From: Pseudobdellovibrionaceae bacterium
Lineage (GTDB): Bacteria > Bdellovibrionota > Bdellovibrionia > Bdellovibrionales > Bdellovibrionaceae
Direction: 5' to 3'
NCBI GenBank assembly: GCA_019637895.1
Contig: JAHBUU010000004.1
Span: forward strand, 1 to 47,596
Length of the DNA stretch: 47,596 nt
This document shows, piece after piece, positions 16,791 through 25,090 of the stretch. How positions within the stretch are numbered: the stretch's first letter is position 1; each line of letters opens with the position of its first letter. The translations under genes were made by a program, and so were the position numbers. The notes beneath the pieces were generated by a model that worked only from the letters and a program-made list of their open reading frames with translations, was not told the DNA's origin and ran no database searches.

Positions 16791-17783
16791 TTATTCGCAG
16801 ACGGTTTGTTCCTGCGAGATCCGGCGCCAGTCGCCTCCAAAGATCCACTGATCCAGCAAACCCAGCGTCAGTTCGACTTCGTGGGTTTTATCCATATCGA
16901 TGTGTCCACCCTCGATGGTGCAAGTCAGTTTTGGACCCGGCAGGGTTTCGTCGAGAGCTCGCTGTGTTCGGCTTTGGAAGGTCATGTCCTTGGAACCGTG
17001 GATGACGAGCTTACGCCCTTCAAGCGTCGGCAGGTACAAACGCGGATCATAAGGCGCGGTGATCGGCAGCAGAACCTTTAGAGCCTCGTTGGTTTCGCGT
17101 TCGCCCAGGTTTTCACGAAGGACCTGAAAGAGCGGTTCCTTCATGCGGGCACCACCAAAGGCGATGATCAAAGAGGCATAACCGAAGCCGTCCTCTTGGA
17201 GCAGGGACAAGGCCGAGGGCAGATACAAAGAGCCCAGACTGATTCCCAGAACATGCAGGCGTCCCTGGTTAAACCATCCTTGTTTTTCAAGCCATTTGAA
17301 CGACAAATACAAGCGTCCCGGAACCTGCAGCAGGGTTCTGGCCAGCTCTTCAGGTTTTTGAAGGGCGGCTTCGGGATTCGGTGAGTATTCAAAGGCGACG
17401 ATGATCAGTTGCTTGGCGTTCGGGACGTTTTTGAGCAAACCGATGGGTTGGGTGCCCGCAAAAAAACCGGCCGTCACGAAGACGATGGGCAGAGCGCGCT
17501 CATAGACCGTGAAGCCCCGTGGCCCGTCGATCATCAGGCGGAAATGACCCAGTTCGCGGTCCGAGAAGGACAGCGTATGGGTTTCCCGGCCGCCGTCTCG
17601 GGTGACTTCCCGGCGGGGGGCGGGCACTTCGCGTTCTGGCGACAGATTCCAGGAGCTTCGCATGAGGTTTTGGTAAAGAAGAGCGGTCGTGTCGAGGGAG
17701 GCCCCTTGGACCGGTCCGGCGGAGGTCATGAACCCCGCCCACAAAAGCAGCAGGCAAATGATTTTTGCTCTCATGGCGCGCAT
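16791..17783 (-). CDS. Secreted alpha/beta hydrolase
   Basis: The frame is open to 17909, but Met residues at 17783 and 17774 precede a typical signal peptide (AKIICLLLLWAGFMTSAGPVQGA); 17783 was chosen, giving 330 residues. The catalytic triad of the fold is visible: nucleophile Ser182 in LGISLGSLY, Asp266 in IHGSKDMTF, and His294 in IEGGHIDM. An oxyanion/strand-3 segment is LPIVFVTAGFFAG. Such enzymes are esterases, lipases or peptidases; substrate cannot be predicted. Unlike typical esterase entries it has a long region (about 45-95) before the core. The gene is divergent from cmk, and its stop lies 10 bases past the fibre remnant. Confidence 0.8.
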   Translation of the reverse strand: MRAMRAKIICLLLLWAGFMTSAGPVQGASLDTTALLYQNLMRSSWNLSPEREVPAPRREVTRDGGRETHTLSFSDRELGHFRLMIDGPRGFTVYERALPIVFVTAGFFAGTQPIGLLKNVPNAKQLIIVAFEYSPNPEAALQKPEELARTLLQVPGRLYLSFKWLEKQGWFNQGRLHVLGISLGSLYLPSALSLLQEDGFGYASLIIAFGGARMKEPLFQVLRENLGERETNEALKVLLPITAPYDPRLYLPTLEGRKLVIHGSKDMTFQSRTQRALDETLPGPKLTCTIEGGHIDMDKTHEVELTLGLLDQWIFGGDWRRISQEQTVCE

Positions 17784-17892
17784 CTGAACAGAGGTTTTTG
17801 CGTGGCGCAATCGCCTTTTGCGGAATGGAAAAACTTGCTCCCTCAGGGAAGTCGTTCTACCACCACAGGCTTGCAGATTAGGCGGCATAAGG

Positions 17893-18567
17893 ATGGGGAC
17901 AATCGTCACAATAGATGGGCCAGCGGCATCAGGTAAATCTTCGGTCAGTCGGGAGCTTGCGTCCCGGTTGGGCTGGCGTTGGGTCTCGACCGGCGCTTTT
18001 TACAGGGGCTTGGCTTATGTGGCCCGCGAATTGGCCGTCGATTTGGACAGCGCTCAGGTGCTTGCAGATCTTGCTCACTCCAAAGAGTGGGAAGTCCTTT
18101 TGACTTCGGAAAAAACCAAAGTTCTGTTTCGTGGGACCGATGTGACCGATAAAATCGGGCTTGAGGATGTAGGCGGGATCGCCAGCAAAATCAGCCACTA
18201 CCCAGAAGTTCGCGAAGCCCTGTTGGGAGCCCAACGTGCTTGTGGGGCCGCCGAAGCCAAAGGCTTGGTTGCCGAAGGTCGTGACTGTGGAACTGTCGTT
18301 TTCCCGAATGCACCGGCGAAAATTTATCTGACGGCTTCGAGTGAAAGCCGAGCCGCTCGTCGTGCCGCCGAAGAAGGCGCCGATCCGGAATCCATCATCG
18401 CTGCGCAAAAGCAGCGGGACAAACAAGACACCACTCGCAAAGCGGCCCCTCTGGCCGTTCCCGCAAATGCCCTCGTCGTGGACACCTCGGAAATGAACTT
18501 CGAGCAGGTGGTCGATGCGGTCGAAAAATTTGTTCGCGGTCGCCTGAGTTCTGAATCTCAGACCTGA
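17893..18567 (+). CDS. cmk: Cytidylate kinase
   Basis: Phosphorylates CMP and dCMP with ATP, a cytoplasmic step in nucleotide salvage. The 224 residues have the usual Cmk length. The P-loop is GPAASGKS (9-16), followed by GWRWVSTGAFYRGLA (NMP-binding), GLVAEGRDCGTVVFP with the family's 'EGRDigTVVFPdA' motif, a LTASSESRAARRAAE LID region, and the C-terminal DTSEMNFEQVVDAV. ATG 17893 comes after AGGCGGCATAAGG; the longer frame to 17818 adds an unconserved 25 residues. Placement before rpsA is a widely conserved gene order. Confidence 0.95.
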   Translation: MGTIVTIDGPAASGKSSVSRELASRLGWRWVSTGAFYRGLAYVARELAVDLDSAQVLADLAHSKEWEVLLTSEKTKVLFRGTDVTDKIGLEDVGGIASKISHYPEVREALLGAQRACGAAEAKGLVAEGRDCGTVVFPNAPAKIYLTASSESRAARRAAEEGADPESIIAAQKQRDKQDTTRKAAPLAVPANALVVDTSEMNFEQVVDAVEKFVRGRLSSESQT

Positions 18568-18776
18568 AAATAAGTGAAAAATGATTGCAAACGGAGGTCT
18601 GGTCCCAGGGGGCGCCGGAAAACTTCTCCTCAAGGGGACGGTGGAGCATTTGGCAAAATAGGCCTATCTATCGCTCTCGAAGCATGACCATGATGATTTA
18701 ACTGTCGTTCTCGTAATTCATTAGATCCCCTTTTGTCTTTTGCGAATGGCTCCCTAGCTTTCACAGGAGGCAAATC

Positions 18777-19061
18777 ATGGGAAAAAAGCTTTACGTCGGA
18801 AATCTCTCGTTTTCGGTAGATGACCAATCTCTTTCGACTCTCTTCTCGGCATTCGGTCGAGTCGAATCCAGTCGGGTCATCATGGATCGGGACTCGGGTC
18901 GCAGCAAAGGCTTTGGCTTTGTCGAGATGGGTTCTTCCGAAGAGGCACAGACTGCGATCGGCGGATTGAATGGGACTGACCAGTCGGGCCGCGCGATGAC
19001 GGTGACACTGGCGAAACCCATGGTTCCGCGCACCGAAGACCGCAAACGCTTTCAGTACTAA
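18777..19061 (+). CDS. RRM-type RNA-binding protein
   Basis: A single RNA-recognition motif fills this 94-residue protein: RNP2 KLYVGNLSF (4-12) and RNP1 KGFGFVEM (44-51), with the usual helix segments between. Small bacterial RRM proteins of this form bind single-stranded RNA and are often cold- or stress-induced; that role is inference here. AGGAGG lies 7 bases before the ATG, a very strong site pointing to high expression. The C-terminus is a short basic tail (RTEDRKRFQY). infA-like and zinc-ribbon genes follow closely, so the three probably form an RNA/translation-linked operon. Confidence 0.93.
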   Translation: MGKKLYVGNLSFSVDDQSLSTLFSAFGRVESSRVIMDRDSGRSKGFGFVEMGSSEEAQTAIGGLNGTDQSGRAMTVTLAKPMVPRTEDRKRFQY

Positions 19062-19088
19062 AACGAACCTTTCACGGAAGGGCTGCTC

Positions 19089-19310
19089 GTGGCGAAAGAT
19101 GATTTGGTCGCCGTCGACGGAAATGTCACTGACATGTCCGGGGGCGGGGTCTATTGCATTACTTTGGCGAACGGCCTTTCGGTCAAAGCCAGGCTTTGCG
19201 GGAAGATGAAGCGCTTCCGCATCAAGGTCGTTGTCGGAGATCGCGTGACGGTCGGGGTGTCGCCTTACGACCCCACTCACGGCTTGATCACTCATCGGCA
19301 CAAAGGATGA
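19089..19310 (+). CDS. infA: Translation initiation factor IF-1
   Basis: A 73-residue OB-fold protein of IF-1 size. It shows the IF-1 layout: an opening AKDDLVAVDGNVTDM, a central CITLANGLSVKARLCGKMKRFRIKV matching the 'f.V.L.nGh.v.a.isGKmRk..Iri' pattern, and GDRVTVGVSPYDPTHGLITHR matching 'GDkV.Ve.sPYDltkGrI.yR'. It binds the 30S A site during initiation. GTG start with GGAAGG upstream. It ends in an ATGA overlap with a small zinc-ribbon gene. Genomes of this group may hold a second infA; this copy is somewhat divergent at its N-terminus. Confidence 0.85.
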   Translation: MAKDDLVAVDGNVTDMSGGGVYCITLANGLSVKARLCGKMKRFRIKVVVGDRVTVGVSPYDPTHGLITHRHKG

Positions 19311-19501
19311 GGAAGCCCTCGTTGATCCCCTGTAAGAATATGAACCACGGGCGAATGAACCCGCCCGTGCGTTTTTGTCCCAGTTGCGGGGAAAAGTTCA
19401 ATTCAACGTCGCGGAATCACTGTGACGAGGAAAAGCATCGAAGCCGTCGGAAGGAAAGAAGCCTCTTCTGCTGCGATTGTGGGAAATCCCTGACGACTTA
19501 G
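19307..19501 (+). CDS. Small Cys/His-rich zinc-ribbon protein coupled to infA
   Basis: The ATG at 19307 overlaps the infA stop (ATGA), giving 64 residues; an internal ATG at 19355 is an alternative giving about 48. Two CxxC knuckles (FCPSCGEKF and CCDCGKSL) flank a basic RNHCDEEKHRSRRKER stretch, suggesting a zinc ribbon able to touch nucleic acid. No larger domain. Its coupling to infA and proximity to an RRM gene suggest a translation- or RNA-related role; this is inference. Confidence 0.65.
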   Translation: MRKPSLIPCKNMNHGRMNPPVRFCPSCGEKFNSTSRNHCDEEKHRSRRKERSLFCCDCGKSLTT

Positions 19502-19574
19502 GAAGCAATAGGGTGCATTTCAGGACCTCCTTTCCAGAGCGGAGGGAGGGATTTTCGCGCATTGCGATATTCCT

Positions 19575-19603
19575 TTGACTTCCCTAGGGGCCCCCCCTAG
19601 AAC
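19575..19603 (+). promoter_or_regulatory. Probable rpsA promoter with a palindrome in the spacer
   Basis: TTGACT (19575-19580) and TAGAAC (19598-19603) are 17 bases apart, a good sigma70-type spacing about 115 bases before rpsA. The spacer contains the perfect inverted repeat CTAGGGG / CCCCTAG (19584-19590 and 19594-19600), which overlaps the left edge of the -10 element and is well placed to act as an operator. Confidence 0.5.
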
Positions 19604-19717
19604 AATCCATTCAATAACAAGGCAAGTTGTCCGGTCCGGATTTCAATACCCAGTTCGGTCCCCGTGCTCATTCCGAGCCAGCGAGACAGCTTTCCGCAGG
19701 AGGTAATTATTAATATT

Positions 19718-21514
19718 ATGGGTCAAAACATGAACAAATCCCAACAAGAGCGCATGAAAGTTCTCGCATTTTTGGATGCGGAAGATTCGAACGTTCCGGC
19801 AAACCCGGGGCTCGACAATCAGAAAACAGCTGGCGAATTCGCCAACATGTTCGAACAATCCGTCAAAGACCAAGACTTCAAAGTCGGTGACGTTGTCACT
19901 GGTTCTGTTGTCGAAGTCCAATCCGACTACGTTCTTGTCGACATCAACTACAAGTCCGAAGGACTCATTCCGATCAACGAATTCCGCATCGTAGACGGCG
20001 TTCGCGAAGTGAAGCCTGGCGACCAAGTTGAAGTCTTGATCGACCGTATCGAAAACGAAAACGGAATGGTTGTTTTGTCGAAAGACAAAGCGGACATGCT
20101 CCGTGCTTGGTCCGATATTTCCAAAGCGGCCGAGAACGAAGAGGTCATCGAGGGAACAGTTGTCGCCAAAGTCAAAGGCGGTTTGTCCGTCGACATCGGC
20201 GTCAAAGCTTTCTTGCCTGGATCGCAAATCGATCTGCGTCCTGTTCGCAACATGGACATCTACATCGGCAAGGTCTACAAATTCAAAGTTATCAAGTTTA
20301 ACAAAAAACGCGGTAACATCGTTCTTTCTCGCCGTGCCCTTCTCGAAGAAGAGCGCGAGAGCCTGAAAACTCAGACTCTGGATGCAATGAAAGAAGGTTC
20401 AATCGTTAAGGGTATCGTGAAGAACATCACCGACTACGGTGCGTTCATCGATCTCGGCGGTATGGACGGTCTTCTGCACATCACAGACATGTCTTGGGGA
20501 CGCATCAAGCATCCTTCCGAGATGCTGAATGTGGGCGATGAAATCGACGTCAAAGTCCTCAAGTACGATCAAGAGAAAGAGCGCGTGTCGCTCGGCTTGA
20601 AACAGCTCCAAGACGATCCTTGGGAATCTGTTGTTAAGCGCTTCACCGTTGGCTCCAAAGTCAAAGGTAAGATCGTTTCCTTGGCTGACTACGGTGCATT
20701 CGTTGAGATCGACTCCGGTGTTGAAGGCCTCATCCACGTCTCTGAAATGAGCTGGACGAAGCGCGTGAAACATCCATCTGCGATCGTGAACGTCGGTGAC
20801 GAAGTTGAAGTTCAAGTTCTCGAAGTTGACACTGGCAACCGCCGTATCTCTTTGGGCATGAAGCAACTCCAAGCCAACCCATGGGTCGAGCTGCGTGACA
20901 GCTACGTTCCTGGAACGATCATCGAAGGCGAAGTGAAATCCATCACTGACTTCGGTATCTTCGTTGGTGTTGAAGACGGCATCGATGGCCTCGTGCACAT
21001 CTCCGACTTCTCTTGGACTCGCCGTGTGAACCACCCATCTGAACTCTACGCTAAAGGCGCTAAAGTTCGTGCGGTTGTTCTCGGTGTTGACGTTGAAAAT
21101 GAGCGTTTCTCGCTCGGTATCAAACAACTCGAGGCGGATCCATGGTCGAACATCGAATCCAAATACGCGATCGGTACTCAGCATGATGTGAAAGTCACAA
21201 AAACGGCTGATTTCGGTGCCTTCGTTGAGTTGGAAGCCGATATCGAAGGTCTGATCCACATCTCCGAGCTGTCCACTGACAAAGTGAACGCGACGACTGA
21301 TGTTGTGAAGCCTGGCGACACCATCAAAGCGGAAGTCATCACGATTGATAAAGACGCACGCAAAATCGGCCTGAGCGCGAAGTTGGTTAAACTTCGTGAA
21401 TCCAAAGCCGACGTTGAGGACTATGTCCGCAAAGCGACGTCCACGTCCAAAACCAGCCTCGGAGACCTCTTCGGGGATGCTTTCAAGGCAGTCAAAACTG
21501 ACGGTAAAGAGTGA
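19718..21514 (+). CDS. rpsA: 30S ribosomal protein S1
   Basis: Binds mRNA on the 30S subunit and helps initiation on structured messages. Six S1 OB-fold repeats can be counted in the 598 residues: VGDVVTGSVVEV, IEGTVVAKVKGG, then four close copies opening with GSIVKGIVKNITDYGAFI, GSKVKGKIVSLADYGAFV, GTIIEGEVKSITDFGIFV and GTQHDVKVTKTADFGAFV, each with GL(L/I/V)HI/VS motifs. AGGAGGT precedes ATG 19718 with a long 13-base gap; the frame itself is open from 19664. Codon use is visibly biased (GTT, AAA, ATC, CGT), as expected for a highly expressed gene. It has its own promoter and terminator. Confidence 0.98.
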   Translation: MGQNMNKSQQERMKVLAFLDAEDSNVPANPGLDNQKTAGEFANMFEQSVKDQDFKVGDVVTGSVVEVQSDYVLVDINYKSEGLIPINEFRIVDGVREVKPGDQVEVLIDRIENENGMVVLSKDKADMLRAWSDISKAAENEEVIEGTVVAKVKGGLSVDIGVKAFLPGSQIDLRPVRNMDIYIGKVYKFKVIKFNKKRGNIVLSRRALLEEERESLKTQTLDAMKEGSIVKGIVKNITDYGAFIDLGGMDGLLHITDMSWGRIKHPSEMLNVGDEIDVKVLKYDQEKERVSLGLKQLQDDPWESVVKRFTVGSKVKGKIVSLADYGAFVEIDSGVEGLIHVSEMSWTKRVKHPSAIVNVGDEVEVQVLEVDTGNRRISLGMKQLQANPWVELRDSYVPGTIIEGEVKSITDFGIFVGVEDGIDGLVHISDFSWTRRVNHPSELYAKGAKVRAVVLGVDVENERFSLGIKQLEADPWSNIESKYAIGTQHDVKVTKTADFGAFVELEADIEGLIHISELSTDKVNATTDVVKPGDTIKAEVITIDKDARKIGLSAKLVKLRESKADVEDYVRKATSTSKTSLGDLFGDAFKAVKTDGKE

Positions 21515-21542
21515 TATTTCGCCGATAACGCGATAAGTCTTT

Positions 21543-21572
21543 GGGGTGCCTTTGCAGGCACCCCTTTTTTTT
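21543..21572 (+). terminator. Rho-independent terminator of rpsA
   Basis: A perfect 8-bp stem GGGGTGCC / GGCACCCC with a 6-base loop (TTTGCA) is followed by eight T residues, 28 bases after the rpsA stop codon. Confidence 0.95.
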
Positions 21573-21588
21573 CATACGATGTCCATCT

Positions 21589-22518
21589 ATGGCATCACAA
21601 AGCTGGTTTCGATTCCTTGTTTTAATTTTTGTCTTCATCGGTCTTGCCGCACTTTTGCGTGTGGGTGGGCAGGGTTTTGCCGCTCGCGAGAGAGGTCCCG
21701 CGCTCGTTCCCAAGAACGCCATTCTTCACATGGAGATGGAAGGCGTGATCATGAACGGCAAACGTTTCCTGGAAACTCTGGATGACTATGCCGAGCAGGA
21801 CAACGTGAAGGCGATCCTCATCGACATCAACTCTCCGGGTGGGGCTGTCGGTCCATCGCAGGAAATCAACAGCGCCTTGCTCAAGATCCGTGAGACCCGA
21901 AAAATTCCGATCGTTTGCACTTCGAGCGGTCTGATCGCCAGTGGTGCTTACTATGCGGCCGTTGCCTGCGACAAAATCGTCGTGGCTCCAGGTGCCCTGG
22001 TCGGATCGATCGGTGTGATCATGGACTTCGCGAATCTGGGTCGTTTGTATGATTGGGCCAAGATCGAGCGTTACACGATCACTTCGGGTCGATACAAAGA
22101 CTCGGGTTCTGAGTATCGCCCTATGCGCGACGACGAGAAAAAACTTTTCCAGGATATGATCGACGAGGTCTATCAGCAGTTCAAAACCACGGTGGCCCAA
22201 GGCCGACCGAATTTGAAACGTGACACGTTGGACACCTATACCGATGGACGGGTTTTCACTGGCGCCAAAGCGGTCGAGCTTGGCTTCGCTGATGAAACCG
22301 GTACCTTCAAGGATGCGATTGATCGGACGGTCGAGCTAGCGCACCTTGGTTCGGACTACGAGTTGTTCAAGGCACCTCGTCCGCGCCGTTCGTGGTGGTC
22401 TTTCGCCGGGGATGAAGATTCGGATCCGATCAATGGGTTGAAGAACGCCGTCAAAGGCCTGTTCCAGCTCAATGCGGTCAATCGTCCGATGTACGTCATG
22501 CCGGGCACCTGGGAGTAA
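21589..22518 (+). CDS. sppA: Signal peptide peptidase SppA, short form (S49 family)
   Basis: A membrane serine protease that degrades cleaved signal peptides. The 309-residue protein has one N-terminal membrane segment (about 6-25) and a single S49 domain, the short form of the family. Ser118 in IASGAYYAA is the nucleophile and Lys170 in TSGRYKDSGS the general base; INSPGGAVGPSQEI is the conserved substrate-binding turn. ATG 21589 was chosen because it lies past the rpsA terminator and opens the membrane segment; no strong ribosome-binding site is seen. It leads a run with the HIT and rhomboid genes (2-base gap, then an ATGA overlap). Confidence 0.92.
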   Translation: MASQSWFRFLVLIFVFIGLAALLRVGGQGFAARERGPALVPKNAILHMEMEGVIMNGKRFLETLDDYAEQDNVKAILIDINSPGGAVGPSQEINSALLKIRETRKIPIVCTSSGLIASGAYYAAVACDKIVVAPGALVGSIGVIMDFANLGRLYDWAKIERYTITSGRYKDSGSEYRPMRDDEKKLFQDMIDEVYQQFKTTVAQGRPNLKRDTLDTYTDGRVFTGAKAVELGFADETGTFKDAIDRTVELAHLGSDYELFKAPRPRRSWWSFAGDEDSDPINGLKNAVKGLFQLNAVNRPMYVMPGTWE

Positions 22519-22520
22519 TC

Positions 22521-23126
22521 TTGGCCAAAAAGAAAGTTCAAAAGAAGAAGGCGACGAAGGCGAAAAAGAAGTCCTCGCCTTCGGACATTTCTTTGAGCTT
22601 GGGGCGGAACGTCTGGCCGGCGGAACGCGATGTCCTTTTTCGTCCGGATCGTTTGAAGTACGTTCGCAAACTTTTGAAGCCCGAAGGCTGTGTCTTTTGC
22701 CGGGCCGCGAGCGAGCCTCCTTCGTTTGAAACCTTGTGCGTTCATCAGACCGAGCACTCGATGATCGTTCTGAACAAGTTCCCCTATAACAGCGGACATC
22801 TGCTGATTTTGCCCAGACGCCATGTCGGGGATCTGCTTGCGCTGTCAAAAGAAGAGTATGCGGATCTGTCCGAGCTGATTCGCGAGGCGATGAGCGCCTT
22901 GCAAGAGTTCTATCAGCCGGGCGGGATGAACGTGGGCTTGAACCACGGGGCCGCCGCTGGGGCGGGGATTCCGCAGCATTTGCATTATCATCTGATTCCG
23001 CGCTGGGCGGGGGACCTGAATTTCTTTCCCCTGATTGCGGAAACAAAAGTCGTCGTCGAAACTCTGGAACAGACCTGGGATCGTTTGCGATCCCGTTTCC
23101 AGGGTGAGGCGCGGAGGACAAAATGA
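22521..23126 (+). CDS. HIT-family nucleotide hydrolase/transferase
   Basis: Histidine-triad protein of the AP4A-phosphorylase-like class. The triad is His153-x-His155-x-His157 in PQHLHYHLIPR. GCVFC near residue 57 resembles the Zn-binding start of this class, and NVWPAERDVLFRPDRLKYV matches its N-terminal extension. A Lys-rich tail (first 18 residues, KKKVQKKKATKAKKK) precedes the core. Starts at TTG 22521 with GGGAG five bases upstream, just after sppA. Likely cleaves nucleotidyl phosphates such as diadenosine polyphosphates in the cytoplasm; exact substrate unknown. Confidence 0.9.
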   Translation: MAKKKVQKKKATKAKKKSSPSDISLSLGRNVWPAERDVLFRPDRLKYVRKLLKPEGCVFCRAASEPPSFETLCVHQTEHSMIVLNKFPYNSGHLLILPRRHVGDLLALSKEEYADLSELIREAMSALQEFYQPGGMNVGLNHGAAAGAGIPQHLHYHLIPRWAGDLNFFPLIAETKVVVETLEQTWDRLRSRFQGEARRTK

Positions 23127-23893
23127 GTCGGACCGTTGGATTCGGAGGAGGCATGCCCTTCCCTCCGGTCGTGAAGTGGCTAGTGATCACGAATGTGGCC
23201 GTTTGGTTCATCGGCCAAGTGGTGCTCGAAGGTTTCGTCCTGCGATCGAATTTGATTTCGAGTTATCTGTCCCTGGTTCCGTTGCAGGTTCTTGAGCAGG
23301 GCTATCTGTGGCAGCTCGTGACCTATATGTTTCTGCACACGACTCAGGTTACTCATATCCTGTTCAATATGCTGATGCTGTGGTTCTTCGGAGCCGAACT
23401 CGAGCAGCGATGGGGCCGTCGGTTTTTCGCGACCTATTATTTCGTCACCGGAGTCGGTGCCGCGATCATTTACGTTGCCGGGACGGCGCTTGCTGCAGGC
23501 CTGTTCAACATCGGGGTCTTCACCCTGGCGATCCCGGTGCAAGGGGCTTCCGGAGCGGTGTTCGGGCTGCTGCTGGCTTATGGGATGTTGTTCGGTGAAC
23601 GGGTCATTCATTTCATGATGATCTTTCCGATGAAGGCGAAGTTTTTCGTCTTGATCATGGGCTTCGTGGAGTTCGCCTCATTGTTGAGCTCCCGCGAGCG
23701 GGGGTCCGAAGTGGCCTACCTTGCTCACTTGGGCGGAATCATTTCGGGCTTTTTGTTCCTCAAGGGCTGGGGCTGGTGGCAGCGCCGTCAGTGGAATAAA
23801 AAGGCCGCGCAAAAGCACCGGGGTCGGAATTTGCGTCTCGTGGTGGATAATGATAAAGAAGAGGACAAGAACGGTCCTCGTTACTGGAACTGA
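23123..23893 (+). CDS. Rhomboid-family intramembrane serine protease
   Basis: A 256-residue polytopic membrane protein with about six membrane segments. The catalytic dyad is Ser143 in VQGASGAVFG and His202 in AYLAHLGGIISG; the conserved 'HilfNm' segment is HILFNMLMLWFFG, and the loop-1 WR-type motif is replaced by AELEQRWGRR. The basic C-terminal tail (WQRRQWNKKAAQKHRG) is cytoplasmic by the positive-inside rule. Rhomboids cut membrane-anchored substrates; the target here is unknown. GGAGG and an ATGA overlap couple it to the HIT gene. Confidence 0.95.
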   Translation: MSRTVGFGGGMPFPPVVKWLVITNVAVWFIGQVVLEGFVLRSNLISSYLSLVPLQVLEQGYLWQLVTYMFLHTTQVTHILFNMLMLWFFGAELEQRWGRRFFATYYFVTGVGAAIIYVAGTALAAGLFNIGVFTLAIPVQGASGAVFGLLLAYGMLFGERVIHFMMIFPMKAKFFVLIMGFVEFASLLSSRERGSEVAYLAHLGGIISGFLFLKGWGWWQRRQWNKKAAQKHRGRNLRLVVDNDKEEDKNGPRYWN

Positions 23894-23907
23894 AAAAGGG
23901 GGAACAG

Positions 23908-24093
23908 ATGTCTTCTTTGGATAAAGCGACGAAAAACCTGAAGTTCGACAAGCGTCTGACGGAGTGGCACCTGAACAACGGACAACTGACTCAAGAAGAA
24001 CTGAAAAAGTATCTCGACAGTTTGCCTGATCTGGCCTCGAAGGTGGATATGCTCAATTGGGGTGAGGAGAAGCCGCGTTCGGATGCTCACTGA
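23908..24093 (+). CDS. Small acidic/helical protein of unknown function
   Basis: A 61-residue protein that begins 14 bases after the rhomboid gene with GGGGGAAC before ATG. The sequence (KFDKRLTEWHLNNGQLTQEELKK, DLASKVDML) predicts two amphipathic helices and no membrane segment. Its 3' end overlaps the convergent L,D-transpeptidase gene by 41 bases. Probably cotranscribed with sppA-HIT-rhomboid. Not recognised as a named family. Confidence 0.7.
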   Translation: MSSLDKATKNLKFDKRLTEWHLNNGQLTQEELKKYLDSLPDLASKVDMLNWGEEKPRSDAH

Positions 24094-25090
24094 TGAGAGC
24101 TGGCGATTCTTCGCCTCTCTCGTCCGCCTTCGTCCATTCTTCGCGGATGATTTTGTATCCGCTGTCGGTGCGAACGGCGTGGATCACTTTCACGCCGTAG
24201 TCCGTATACTGATCTGACTGATACTTTTGCAGTGTTTTGATGATCAACTGATCTTTGTGACGCAGCAAAAATGGCTGACTGAACGACACCTTGATATCGG
24301 CGTAGTTCTTGGCCAAACGCGCTTTGTGCTTTTCCCAGCGGCCGAAATCCTTGAAGCCCGGAGCTGAAAAGTCGGGACTGTAGAACGACAGATACTTTTC
24401 CGTATCCTTTGATTCCCAAGCTTGGCGCCAACCCTCGATCCATTGAGCCAGTTCCGTGCGACGGTGATCGTGTTCGGCCTTGGTCACGTATTCCAGTTTG
24501 TCGTAGATGATGATCGGGGTCTGCTTCATCTTGATGTAGTTTTCAACCCGAGCCAGAGCTTCATTTCGGATAACGACACAGCCACGGCTGCCGCGGGTGA
24601 GGGGGACGGTTTCAGGGATCGAGTGCAGCCAGATGCCATGACCGGTTTTTTTCAAGCGGCGATCGAAGACGTTCGGATAGTCCGTCGTGAAAGCCATCTT
24701 GCCGTACAAATTAAAGGGGATCGCGGGCGAGGCCAGCTTTTCCTGAAAGAAGTAGATTCCTTCAGGGGTGCGATGGTCGTTCTCGCGCTCCTTGTTGCCG
24801 CCCTTTTTTCCGATGTCGGCCGGGACTTCCTCGAGGAGTCGGATGGTTTCCCCATCGCGCTCAAAGACCATCAGTTTGCGAGAACCCTTGTCGACCAACA
24901 TGACGTATTTTGAGAAGGCATCGGTGGAGCTGATTTGCAGGAGGTCCGCAGGATAAAGAGGTGCCGTGGGCTCGGTGGCTCCTGTGGGAGCGTCCGACGA
25001 AGCCCAGGACATTGACGCCAGGGTCAATATGATATTGATCAATGTAATGGCGTAGCCTCTCATCACGGAAACTCTATCGGATGTTGCCAT
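24053..25090 (-). CDS. L,D-transpeptidase (YkuD domain) with C-terminal NTF2-like domain
   Basis: Exported enzyme that forms 3-3 crosslinks in peptidoglycan or attaches groups to it. From ATG 25090 (345 residues) a signal peptide precedes the YkuD domain (about 60-210): opening KYVMLVDKGSRKLMVFE, conserved HRTPEGIYFF, and the catalytic set His156 in GIWLHSIP and Cys171 in GSRGCVVIRNEAL. A later Met at 25063 is an alternative start giving the same leader. From about 225 onward (AQWIEGWRQAWESKDTEKYLSFYSPDF) lies an NTF2/SnoaL-like domain, seen in some Ldt enzymes as a substrate or partner domain. Such enzymes alter self and prey walls in Bdellovibrio; that role here is inference. Confidence 0.9.
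   Translation of the reverse strand: MATSDRVSVMRGYAITLINIILTLASMSWASSDAPTGATEPTAPLYPADLLQISSTDAFSKYVMLVDKGSRKLMVFERDGETIRLLEEVPADIGKKGGNKERENDHRTPEGIYFFQEKLASPAIPFNLYGKMAFTTDYPNVFDRRLKKTGHGIWLHSIPETVPLTRGSRGCVVIRNEALARVENYIKMKQTPIIIYDKLEYVTKAEHDHRRTELAQWIEGWRQAWESKDTEKYLSFYSPDFSAPGFKDFGRWEKHKARLAKNYADIKVSFSQPFLLRHKDQLIIKTLQKYQSDQYTDYGVKVIHAVRTDSGYKIIREEWTKADERGEESPALISEHPNAASPHPN

Noticed and set aside
16671..17005. Continuation of the 16352 frame to 17005
   Set aside because: This part has no fibre similarity and lies antisense to the hydrolase gene; the homologous tip is in the +1 frame and ends at 16781.
19526..19550. CCTCC...GGAGG inverted repeat as terminator after the zinc-ribbon gene
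   Set aside because: Stem too short and interrupted, and no T-run follows; not supportable as an intrinsic terminator.
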